NCBI GenBank assembly: GCA_965112735.1
Contig: OZ218963.1
Span: forward strand, 2,604,001 to 2,668,000
DNA from: Phaeosaccion multiseriatum
Taxonomy: Eukaryota; Ochrophyta, other classes
Direction of reading: 5' to 3'
Length of the DNA: 64,000 nt
A program made the translations under genes and the position numbers. Below the pieces are notes generated by a model, which worked only from the letters and a program-made list of their open reading frames with translations, made no database searches and had not been told where the DNA came from. Shown here piece by piece: positions 21,481 to 29,713 of this stretch; position 1 is the first letter of the stretch; each line of letters opens with the position of its first letter.

Positions 21481-22480
21481 TCACCTCGTTCAAGAAGTGA
21501 TCACCTCTATCACTCATCCACCGCTGGACGATTCCATGCTGCGCGAACCATCGCAGCAGAGCACGATTCCATGCTGCGCGAACCATCGCAGCAGAGCACG
21601 GGCACGTCCCTTCGCAGTAGCTTCATAGCACGGCTCGTACATCGTCAGAGACGAGAAGTCATCCACTGTACTCGCACGAATCAATCGGTCGTCGCCAGCT
21701 CGCCCGGAATGTGCTCAATGGTGTCATCAAAGAGCTCACGGGCTCCACCTTGGCAGATGGATCTGGGCACAACAGCTTGTTGCGCCACACACGATGCTTC
21801 AAAAGAGCCTTCATCATCGGCTCTCTCAACTTGGCGGGGAAGTCATTCTCCCTCACCGTTCTGTCTACTTCACCCCTTAACCGACTGCGCAGCTCCTCCA
21901 TATAGGGTGCCTGCCCAGCTTCGAGGCTGTTGGATGAAATCAATGACACTGTCATACTTGTCCACTACTTCATTAGTTACTTGGTGAGAGCCTATCGCTC
22001 CCACCCTCGGGACTTCTGTGTCACTCACCACCGGGAAGAGGTCATCCTCCGGCAGTGTAGGGCTCTCGGAATGGAAGCTCATCACTCGCGCGGCGCTCGA
22101 ACCGTAAGGCTCTTGCTCCTTCTCTACAAGGGCGCGCCCACGCTCAGCCTCCAACACCTCCTCAACCCTCTTGACATTGAACTTCTGTCGTCACTGTCGC
22201 ATACGGCATCTCAAACTCTAAGTGAACGCCCATCACCGCTTGGCTGGTCTCTGCCAAGCCGTTGGCGGTCTTGACCGTAACAGGCTCACACGCCTTTATC
22301 CTGGCCCTTAGCTTCTCCACACAGAGCTTCGCAATCTCCGGTGTGGTGCAAGCCGCAAAGTCATTCCCACTATCCCATATGAAAGGTATCCTCATGAGGG
22401 CAGGTACTTCCACCATCTCCGGCTCTGTCTCGCCTCGAATGGTCACAGCGCCTCGATCACCTACTGTGTTCACGGCCACT
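21481..22480 (-). pseudogene. C3 protease, pre-RT linker and integrase scraps
   Basis: 22479-22162 encodes a retropepsin-like stretch with the active site IWDSG. 22157-21870 and 21955-21659, in different frames, encode the linker homologous to the start of the C4 pol frame (REPMMKALLKHRVWR here, REPMMEALLEFDVWR there). 21481-21655 holds an integrase core scrap (LLRWFAQHG, then SDRG) containing a tandem 35-bp duplication at about 21532-21601. The RT itself is gone. Confidence 0.75.
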
Positions 22481-22482
22481 GT

Positions 22483-23586
22483 CTAGTCCGAAAACTCCTC
22501 TACTGAGGCAGTCCTTGGACGATTGCCAGGGGTTAGCTTCTGCTTCCAAATAGCCTTCTTCTGGGCTCTAGTGGTTGTTTTGCAATCGCTCAAGCCATGT
22601 CCAGGCTTTCCACACCCAAAGCACAATCGGCCAGAGCTCTCTTGGTCTGAGGCACTGCCTCCACCCTTGGCTCCCGACTCTTCCCCTTCCTTGGCACTAC
22701 CACTGACCTGAGTGTCAGCGGCCTTGGCAGCTGCAGTATCACTGTTCGGCTGCTGCCGCAACGCGTGGTAATCTTCACCTCTCTTGCGTTTCTTGTCATG
22801 GCGACGTGGTTCACGCACCGAATCTTGCTTTCTGTCCTCTTCTCCTCCTTCTTCTCCTCCTGCACCCCCGTTGAGCTTGTTCGTTTTGGCTCCAGGGAAG
22901 ACTGCTGAGAGAGGAAGATTGATACTACGGACCATGGCGCGTGTCTCATGAAACTTAGTCATGACTTCCACCACCGCTTTGAACCAACCACTACAGTCTT
23001 TGTGCCAGTCCGTCGGCCTAGACTGCTCGTGGTTCACTACTACTGCATGCATGCCGACATCAGCACGCTTGATCACTGTCTTGAAAGCAATCATCGCAGC
23101 CTTGGCAGTAGCTCCTGATTGGGGCTTGCCGTAACCATCATCTTTTGTCTCAACGTCCCACTCCATGGATTTGAACAGAGGGGTTTTCTTCGCTCGGAGC
23201 AGAAACTCCGCATGCGAGTACTTAATGGCCTCCAAAAGCTCTCCACTCGTCAACTTGTCGCTGATGTTCAGCTGCACAGACTGAGCAATGCCCTTCCATG
23301 TGACCTCGCCCTTTTGCCCGGAGGTCTTGATGAAATTCTCCAAGTAACCAAGGATATCTTCGCTCGTCAAGTTGACCTCTGTCTTACCCCAGAACGCAGC
23401 AATCTGAGCCCGCAGGACCTCATCCACCAGCGTACTCATTGCTGGGATACGGCTTGCTTGGTTGATACCCTTCATGCGAGCTTTTCCAGCTTTCCAGTTG
23501 TAGACGAAATCCTGAACATTGTCCGCTCTCAGAGCCCCTTCCAACTTCTTGAACTCCGACAATACCGTGTTGGTGGAGTCCACCAT
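22483..23586 (-). CDS. C3 Gag with CCHC zinc knuckle
   Basis: Intact 367-residue frame starting ATG at 23586, just inside the 5' LTR as read on the minus strand, and ending TAG. The N-terminal 230 residues are helical and capsid-like. A Gly/Glu- and Lys/Arg-rich hinge follows, then one zinc knuckle, CFGCGKPGHGLSDC (CX2CX4HX4C), which in this family binds genomic RNA. That gag is whole while pol is deleted is typical of a helper-dependent element that may still supply particle protein. Confidence 0.88.
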   Translation of the reverse strand: MVDSTNTVLSEFKKLEGALRADNVQDFVYNWKAGKARMKGINQASRIPAMSTLVDEVLRAQIAAFWGKTEVNLTSEDILGYLENFIKTSGQKGEVTWKGIAQSVQLNISDKLTSGELLEAIKYSHAEFLLRAKKTPLFKSMEWDVETKDDGYGKPQSGATAKAAMIAFKTVIKRADVGMHAVVVNHEQSRPTDWHKDCSGWFKAVVEVMTKFHETRAMVRSINLPLSAVFPGAKTNKLNGGAGGEEGGEEDRKQDSVREPRRHDKKRKRGEDYHALRQQPNSDTAAAKAADTQVSGSAKEGEESGAKGGGSASDQESSGRLCFGCGKPGHGLSDCKTTTRAQKKAIWKQKLTPGNRPRTASVEEFSD

Positions 23587-24253
23587 GTTGCTCTCTTCTC
23601 TCTCGCTGCTGCGAAGCCTCCGCTGATATCTCCCGCAGATTGCTCCGCTGCTGCGAAAACTTCACACTCACGCCTTGTAAAATGCGAGAACTAGTTCTGT
23701 GCTAAAGCTACGAACAGTACAGACCGCTCAGGGGTTTGGGCTAATATATGCCGCGTCTGTTGCGACGTCGGTGCCCGTATTGATAGTCTCTTTACTGCCC
23801 GCTGCTTCAAGCGTGGTCTCTTGTCTTGTACTTGGCAGTCTACAGGTCCCTTCGTTGCCACCTGGCACTTTCGGGACTCTCAGGTACGTTGAGGCGGGAA
23901 CTCTCTTTAGGACCGTTCTTATTTCTATAACCCCAGAACGTCCACCCGGAAACCCCAGGCGAGATGGTGTTGAGATAAATCGATGTCGACACTGATATCG
24001 ATCTCTATATCGCCGTTACATATCCGATCACTCCTATGCTAACATGGTGTAGCTAATAAGACGCTTTCCCACAACCCGTGCAAGTACGACGCTAGTCTCC
24101 AGAGAGGGAGATATCCCAACACGACAATTGTCGGTGGAAATCTAGTGATCACTAGTGCAGCAGTTGTCGTAAAACACGGGAGGATGAGACGGTAGAAAGG
24201 TCTTTCAGCCAGCGCCAGATACTCGGGAACTAGTCTGTCGCGCTACGTTGAAC

Positions 24254-25619
24254 ATGGCGGACCGACAGCTCTCGAGGCAGGAGGCAATCCGTAAGTTGCG
24301 ACAAATTCAGCTTACGGAACAGAAGAAGAAACAGGAGGAGGCGGACGCAAGGCGGGAGAGGCTACGGACTGATACGGCTCCTCCGCGCACCTATGACTTG
24401 CGTGGGCAGCCTAGGGTAGATTATTCCCAGCTCCATCTTCATGGATTGCGCGGCGCCCGTGTGGGGCCCGTGAGCGATAACCCCCCGCGTGCAGCAGTTG
24501 TGTATGATACTCCTCCTCGCAGGGGAAGTGGTGGTGGTGGCAGGGCATTTTCGCCTGTCATGCCTGGAATGATTTCTACTCCTGCAGCAACAAGCTCGGT
24601 AAGTCTGAATGATTCGGTGGCTACGCTGCTGAGTCACCCGCGTCTAGACGAAGCGTCTCGACAGGCTGTGCGGTTGGCTCTTCAGCGTGCTATTGTTGCT
24701 GACGAGGAGGACGAGAAGAAGCAGCGCTCAGTAGCTTTCGGCTCTGAGGCTGATGAGTCTGGTGATGATGAGGTTCGTTCACCGGATTTGACTGGAGATG
24801 GGGGCAGAGGTATCCCTGTAGTGCGCTCGGCAATGGCTGGGCGTGAGAGCGATGAGGCGACTGGTGTGAAGGCCTCTGCTCTCGGTGTTGGACCTGTGTC
24901 TAGCTAGACGGTCAGCAGTGGCGTCTGGTAACACTGGCGAACGCAGACGAGCAGCAGTGGCATCTGATACCCCTGTTCGCAGTGGGAGAAGTGGCAGGGC
25001 AATTACGCCTGCCACGTATGGTGGACCGCGGGCTACTGCAGCGTGTAGTAGTAGTCGTGGAGGGAGTGAGGAGGCACCAGGTATGGAAGCTCCTGCTCCA
25101 GCCCGGAGTGAGGAGGCACTAGTCATGGAAGCTCCTACTCCGGTTCGTGTGCAAGGCGAGGAATTCGCTCACGGAGTTTCTGCCGTGACCGACGATATCT
25201 TTGTCTTTAACGGAGAAGAAGCAGGGGTTGAGGAACCGGTGGTGCCCGATCACGAAGCCTCGACATGCCCTACTGGGCAGAGCCGGCTGCAGGAAGATGC
25301 GGTGGGGCGTGAGCGGACCCAGCAGCGACTGCATGAGGAAGTTATGCAGGAGAAACACAGGCAGCTGCACGAAGAAGAGGCGGAGCACGAGGGGTCCCAG
25401 CTGCGTCTGCGGCAGGAGGTGAAGGAAGGCACAGGGGTAGTGGAAGAGACTGAGCCTCAGCGGCTTGGTCAGCTATATCCTGGTCGGCTGGCACCAGCTG
25501 GTATTGGTACGAAATGGATATGGTTCCATGTGCGCTTCTGTCTTTGGCTCAGGATGGCGATACACCTCTTCAAGAGCATGAGGTGGTGTATGTGGAGCAG
25601 GACAAGGTCATACACATGA
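24254..25619 (+). pseudogene. Copia P1 Gag-like frame, then Glu-rich region
   Basis: The first ATG after the left LTR (24254) starts a charged, helical protein that ends at a TAG (24907). A second overlapping frame (about 24885-25619) continues with SEEAPGMEAPAPAR-type repeats and a long Glu/Gln/His-rich helical stretch, both shared with copia P2 (33368-34429). The two frames were probably one, broken by a frameshift. No zinc knuckle is visible. Confidence 0.65.
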
Positions 25620-25703
25620 GGTGGTGTATGTGGAGCACGGCAAGGTCATGCGCTTGAAGGATGGCACTCTACGACAAGGTCGTGTGCTTGAAGAAGGAGC
25701 TCT

Positions 25704-26324
25704 ATGCATGACGGTGGTATCAGACATTGGCAAGAGTTGTCGAGGTATATGAAGAACCCCGGCCCTGAGCATTGGAAGCAGGCTATGCGTGTGTTTGGGT
25801 ACCTGAAGGGTACTGTGGATTTTGCCTTGGTGTTTGGCAATGGCGAGTGTGTTTTGGAAGCTTATGCAGACGCGAATTACGCTGCATGTGTTGACACTCG
25901 CAGGAGTACGACTGGTTACGCTTTGATGTACGGAGGTGCGGCTATCACTTGGGGTGTGCGATTGCAACTGAGTGTGGCAATGTCTTCGCTGGAGAGTGAG
26001 TACATGGCGGCCAGCGACTGTGTGAAGGAGATATTATATATTAGGCAAGTATTGAGTTTCTTGTTCCCTGATGACTCGTCGAAGGCGACGGTTGTTTTTT
26101 AGGACAACGTGGGGTGCATTAAGCTGACGGAGAGCAATGCTTCGACGCGGAGGATGAAGCACATTGATGTTCGGTTTCACTTTCTGCAAGATGCGGTGAA
26201 GGATGAGCTCGTTGTGTTCGAGTACGTGGCTTCGAAGGCGCAGTTGGCTGATATTTTGACGAAGCACGTGACCCCGACGATACTTGTAGCTTTACGTAAG
26301 AAGATGATGGGTTTTAGGGCGTAG
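25704..26324 (+). pseudogene. Copia P1 RT end and RNase H
   Basis: It encodes the copia block ELSRYMKNPGPEHWKQAMRV and then RNase H (ADANYAACVDTRRST, ESEYMAASDCVKE), with an internal TAG near 26101 just before DNVGCIKL. It aligns residue for residue with P2 (32184-33326). It is truncated at the 5' side by a deletion joining Gag-like sequence to RT. Confidence 0.88.
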
Positions 26325-26528
26325 TTTCTTGATAGGATAGTATCGGGCGAGGAGGTGTGTTGAGATAAATCGATGTCGACACTGATATCGATCTCTATAT
26401 CGCCGTTACATATCCGATCACTCCTATGCTAACATGGTGTAGCTAATAAGACGCTTTCCCACAACCCGTGCAAGTACGACGCTAGTCTCCAGAGAGGGAG
26501 ATATCCCAACAGATGGTCCCTTATCACA

Positions 26529-26632
26529 GACGAATGCCCCTACTTGAGTGAAGAAATCCTGCCCCAAGAAGATGGGCCGCGCCAAGTGGTCCACCACATG
26601 AAAGGGTAGCACCGGCTGGCACGTCGGCGTGA
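26529..26632 (-). pseudogene. X2 protease remnant
   Basis: Minus-strand match to the retropepsin C-terminal part of X4 (58255-58357), including the VLPFHVVDHLARPIFLGQDF region. It is cut by C3 on one side and by hairpin element H2 at 26633 on the other. Confidence 0.8.
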
Positions 26633-26928
26633 TGTAAGAAGGCATCCTTTTGCTAGGCTGGCAGCTATCCACTGAATATTCACGGGGGTAGCTGCCAACC
26701 TAGCAAAAGGATGCCTTCTTACATGTCTGTCAGTTAAGGTCGATCCTCCCCCCCCCTCCGAAAACTCCTCCGAAAACCTTGGGGGGGTAACTACCTAGGA
26801 TTTCTCCCACACCGAGCCCGTGAATTTCAGTGTCATGCCCACCTTTCGCCCTCGGAAATTTTCTCACCATCCTCAGAATCGAACCCCGTCTGGGCATGTA
26901 AGAAGGCATGCTTTTGCTAGGCTGGCAG
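26633..26928 (-). mobile_element. H2 short hairpin-ended element (right hairpin truncated)
   Basis: A 91-bp hairpin TGTAAGAAGG...CCTTCTTACA (26633-26723), a 173-bp internal region in minus orientation, then the first 32 bp of a second hairpin. It joins directly to Gag coding sequence at about 26930. No target duplication is left because the right end is deleted. Confidence 0.8.
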
Positions 26929-26929
26929 C

Positions 26930-27139
26930 GCTCTGACCGCCTGCCGCCGCTGCACGCGACTCACAATGCCGAGCAGCTCCTCACGCGTAGCCGGGATGGC
27001 GTTGCATTCTATCCAGCCATGGCCGGCGCGGCGACAAGTCATGCAGTTAAATGGGGCATTGCCGTTGCCACGCTGCTTGAGCGAGCCGTGGAACAGCAAG
27101 GGCCGCTGCTGGGTGGGCGTGAGCCGCGGCTGCTGCGCC

Positions 27140-27174
<35 letters not shown>

Positions 27175-27617
27175 TGCATTCACCCCCACCTCCTGTGACG
27201 GCTGATGGTCCAGATGCTGCTCCACCGAATTCACGGCCACTTCCAGATGCTGCTCCACCGCAGTCACGGCCACTCCCCCGCGCGGAGTGCGCAGACCACC
27301 ACCACCACCACCACGGGCCCGCGGAGCCCCACCAGTAGAAGCGAGAGTAAGTGGGCTACCAGCCTGGAGCACACGAGTCGCGGCAGGAAATGCCTCCTTG
27401 TAGGAGGCGTAGAAGTCACTCCACGAGGGAGTCGCCGACTCCCAGCGCAGCCAGAAGTTGGTCATGCCGTCAGTTAATGGCAACGAGCCGTGACGAAGCC
27501 GAATCTCGACCTCTGGCCGCAGCACCGCCAGCAGGCCCGTAACCAAGGCTTGCTCATCCGTGGCCTGCCCCGTCACCTGCGCCAGACAGAGAGAGAGTTC
27601 CGCCAGCTTGGTGAGCA
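26930..27617 (-). CDS. Gag fragment with polyQ and CCHC knuckle (probably X2)
   Basis: Minus-strand frame truncated by H1 at its N-terminus (27618) and joined to H2 at its C-terminus. It has a helical N-terminal part with a retrotransposon-gag look (FWLRWESATPSWSDFYASYKEAF), a Gly/Arg segment, a ten-Gln run encoded by a CTG/CAG repeat (about 27145-27175), and a zinc knuckle CMTCRRAGHGWIEC (CX2CX4HX4C). Its position, next to the protease remnant and in the same orientation, makes it the likely X-family Gag. No other X copy in the window reaches this region, so the assignment is inference. Confidence 0.72.
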
Positions 27618-28065
27618 TGTTAGAAGTCGTGCTTTTGCTAGACTGGTACCTCCCGGTCTGAATTCAGAGGGTAGGTGTAAGAAGGCATCCTTTTGCTAGG
27701 CTGGCAGCTACCCCCGTGAATATTCAGTGGATAGCTGCCAGCCTAGCAAAAGGATGCCTTCTTACATGTCTGTCAGTTAAGGTCGATCCTTCCCCCCCCT
27801 CCGAAAACTCCTCCGAACACCTTGGGGGGGTTACTACCTAGGATTTCTCCCACACCGAGCCCGTGCATTTCAGTGTCATGCCCAACTTTCGCCCTCGGAA
27901 ATTTTCTCACCATCCACAGAATCGAACCCCGTCTGGGCATGTAAGAAGGCATCATTTTGCTAGGCTGGCAGCTATCCACTGAATATTCACGGGGGTAGCT
28001 GCCAGCCTAGCAAAAGGATGCCTTCTTACATAGGTACCAGTCTAGCAAAAGCACGACTTCTAACA
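27618..28065. mobile_element. H1 hairpin split by a complete H2 element
   Basis: An H1 hairpin (27618-27675 and 28035-28065) is interrupted by H2. Removing H2 and one TAGG restores an uninterrupted H1. The H1 arms here carry the GTGC variant rather than GTAC. Confidence 0.92.
27676..28030 (-). mobile_element. Complete H2 element, 355 bp, TAGG target duplication
   Basis: Hairpins of exactly 91 bp at 27676-27766 and 27940-28030 flank a 173-bp non-coding internal region. TAGG duplicates at 27672-27675 and 28031-28034. The centres of the two hairpins are in opposite orientation (CCCCCGTGAATATTCAGTGG versus its complement), so the termini are inverted copies at the centre while the arms read the same either way. 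The internal region (minus sense) begins TGCCCAGACGGGGTTCGATTC, resembling a tRNA T-arm. Confidence 0.93.
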
Positions 28066-28149
28066 TAATATTCAGTGGATAGCTGCCAGCCTAGCAAAAG
28101 GATGCCTTCTTACATAGGTACCAGTCTAGCAAAAGCACGACTTCTAACA
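28066..28149. repeat. Tandem partial copy of the H2/H1 junction
   Basis: Repeats the right half of the H2 hairpin (28068-28114) and the H1 tail (28115-28149) seen just upstream. This is a local duplication of about 84 bp. Confidence 0.85.
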
Positions 28150-28721
28150 TATGTGAGGACGGTAGGCGCCTTCTCCCCCAACAGCTTTGTTCCCTTTCCA
28201 CTGACAAGAAAGCGCCGCATTCGCTCGGCTAACCACTTGACATCAATGGAAGGATTCCCGCCTGTGAGCTGGAACCCGCCAATCTTTTCCGGATTTGCGA
28301 CATCCTGCACCTTGAAGGCCTTTCCCTTACCCATCCTGCCCCTCAAGGCAACGAGGTACAAAAAAAAGGACTCCTCCTCCTCCTCGTTGCCGCCGCTGTC
28401 ACTCCCGCTGGCTCCCCCGAGCAGCACTGAGTAGTCCCCCTTTCGCTCGGTGTCGTCTTATCTCCGTCCCGCCTTGCGCCCGGCCAACAAATCCCCTCCC
28501 CTCCTTCTTCTTCCTCTCCTCATTCCTTTATCCTCTTCGAGATGGAATCCAAAGAGGAGAGCTGCTGGGGTGCAGAAACTATCTCCACACTCACCGCTTG
28601 TACCTCTTGCTCCTGCACCGACGGCAGAATCAGCAGCGGGGGGGGGGGTACAGTCCTCCCAGTCCACCACTTCAACCTCCTCGTCACCTTGACTTGCCAT
28701 CTCCTTCGCTCCGCTCTTCAA
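28150..28721 (-). CDS. Unknown host gene fragment, probably two exons, 3' end lost to hairpin insertion
   Basis: I do not recognise it. One minus-strand frame is interrupted only by a TAA near 28459. A strong donor (AGCG|GTGAGTGTG) upstream and an acceptor (GATAAG|ACGACACC) right at the TAA would splice it out in phase. The product would start at MASQGDEEVEVVDWEDC, pass through low-complexity Gly/Ser and a Glu run, and end in a compact stretch (KAFKVQDVANPEKIGGFQL, then VKWLAERMRRFLVSGKGTKL). The frame then runs into H1/H2 debris at 28149. It could be a real gene broken by transposons, or a fragment carried here. Neither exon resembles any transposon protein in the window. Confidence 0.42.
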
Positions 28722-28822
28722 CTTGTACTCACGTGAGAAGGAAAAAACTCAAGGCTGTAAGAGAGAAGCTGCACTAGAAGCTCCGTGGGGCTCTATGCTG
28801 CAAGAGAAGCTATGCGGGGGAC

Positions 28823-29112
28823 TGTAAGAAGGCTTCCTTTTGCTAGGCTGGCAGCTATCCACTGAATATTCACGGGGGTAGCTGCCAGCCTAGCAAAAGG
28901 ATGCTTTCTTACATGCCCAGACGGGGTTCGATTCTGAGGATGGTGAGAAAATTTCCGAGGGCGAAGGTTGGCCATGACACTGAAATTCGAGGTAACGGGC
29001 TCGGTGTGGGAGAAATCCTAGGTAGTTACCCCCCCCCCCCCCAAGGTTTTCGGAGGAGTTTTCGGAGGGGGGGGAAGGATCGACCTTAACTGACAGGCAT
29101 GTAAGAAGGCTT
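28823..29112 (+). mobile_element. H2 element, right hairpin truncated
   Basis: Hairpin 28823-28913, then the internal region in plus orientation (28914-29099), with TTCGATTC near its start and G/C runs near its end, then only about 13 bp of the second hairpin before unrelated sequence. Confidence 0.85.
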
Positions 29113-29210
29113 TTCCCTGAACCCTCCAAGTTTTTTTCCAATGTTTCCAATTTGCTACTTTTCCTCTTTTGCACCTTCCCCAAGTGCTGTTTTGAACTGA
29201 AATTGACAGT

Positions 29211-29251
29211 AAGCTAATAGATTCGTGGAGGTCTAAGCACGACTTTCCACA
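29211..29251 (+). repeat. Remnant of a gag-only (G) LTR
   Basis: Matches the G-element LTR tail (GTGGAGGTCTAAGCACGACT then TTCCACA), with the middle of the LTR deleted. Confidence 0.7.
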
Positions 29252-29599
29252 CTTTTCTTCTGTCCCTGTACATATTTTTGTAGCGATATATAAGGAGTCA
29301 TTAGCTCGCTGTAAACCATTCAGCGCGCTAGAGTTTCCGACCCCACCTGTACTGTGAGACCAGACACGGCCCAATTCTCAGTCAATATGGGCATTGGCAT
29401 GCATGATACTGAGGGAGACGTTGTCGGCAAAACACTTGAATATAATAAAGGATTGTCGGCGCAGCCATGTGTCAAGCGAATCTGGACATGCTCTACTTTC
29501 CCTTAAACCTGCTAGTACCTGATTAAAGTATATACCCGCCGCCACCCAATGTCAATGTCGGCTCGCCTCAGACCGTTCCGCACGGCCCTTGCATTTCTA
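29252..29599. other. Intergenic stretch
   Basis: AT-richer than its surroundings. I see no gene or recognised repeat. Confidence 0.4.
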
Positions 29600-29675
29600 T
29601 TGATTGGGTCCCCAAGAGACCCCAACTAGGCCACTTCTAACAATTAAATAATTGTGCCCTTCCCAGCTCCACCAC
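29600..29675 (-). repeat. LTR tips: X-family LTR end, then tail of the L5 solo-LTR family
   Basis: 29600-29641 is the minus-oriented end of an X LTR (GGGTCCCC...CTTCTAACA, one mismatch in the hairpin). 29642-29675 ends CCCAGCTCCACCACA, like the end of the 303-bp repeat at 56901-57203. Both are fragments left next to the 3' end of the NXPE-like gene. Confidence 0.7.
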
Positions 29676-29713
29676 ATGTCACTTATACACCTTACACATG
29701 CACGCCGACCACC

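Larger units (their letters stand above)
23968..26511 (+). mobile_element. Ty1/copia element P1, deleted, inside the C3 LTR (GATGG duplication)
   Basis: LTRs of 154 bp at 23968-24121 and 26358-26511 (TGTTGAGATAAATCG ... ATCCCAACA) appear identical. A 5-bp duplication GATGG flanks it (23963-23967, 26512-26516) and reconstitutes the C3 LTR exactly when removed. A purine tract (GGGCGAGGAGG) precedes the right LTR. Only an N-terminal Gag-like frame and the end of RNase H remain; protease, integrase and most of RT are deleted. Confidence 0.95.
20713..26528 (-). mobile_element. Chromodomain gypsy C3, internally deleted, GACG target duplication
   Basis: Minus-oriented element with LTRs 20713-20994 and 23698-23967 plus 26517-26528. 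The second is split by copia P1. GACG flanks it at 20709-20712 and 26529-26532, and the undisturbed target is visible at 58255-58275. Internally it has gag, a protease fragment, the pre-RT linker, a scrap of integrase and the chromodomain end. Nearly all of RT and RNase H is missing, so it depends on a helper. Confidence 0.92.
12013..27617 (-). mobile_element. Ty3/gypsy element X2, heavily interrupted (5' LTR not found)
   Basis: Minus-strand copy of the X family. From its 3' end: LTR (12013-12207), integrase and tail (12246-14073), hairpin-element cluster (14074-15137), RNase H to acidic linker (15138-17556), RT and protease linker (to 20712), chromodomain gypsy C3 (20713-26528), protease remnant (26529-26632), hairpin element H2 (26633-26928), and a Gag-like frame (26930-27617) cut by another hairpin element. 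It is the clearest stratified nest in the window. The host junctions identify each insertion: 4-bp duplications CTCC and GACG bracket the hairpin cluster and C3 respectively. Confidence 0.85.

Noticed and set aside
27145-27205. CTG repeat as a possible unstable microsatellite locus
   Set aside because: It encodes a polyglutamine run in the Gag frame and is only about ten units long; ordinary for a low-complexity linker.
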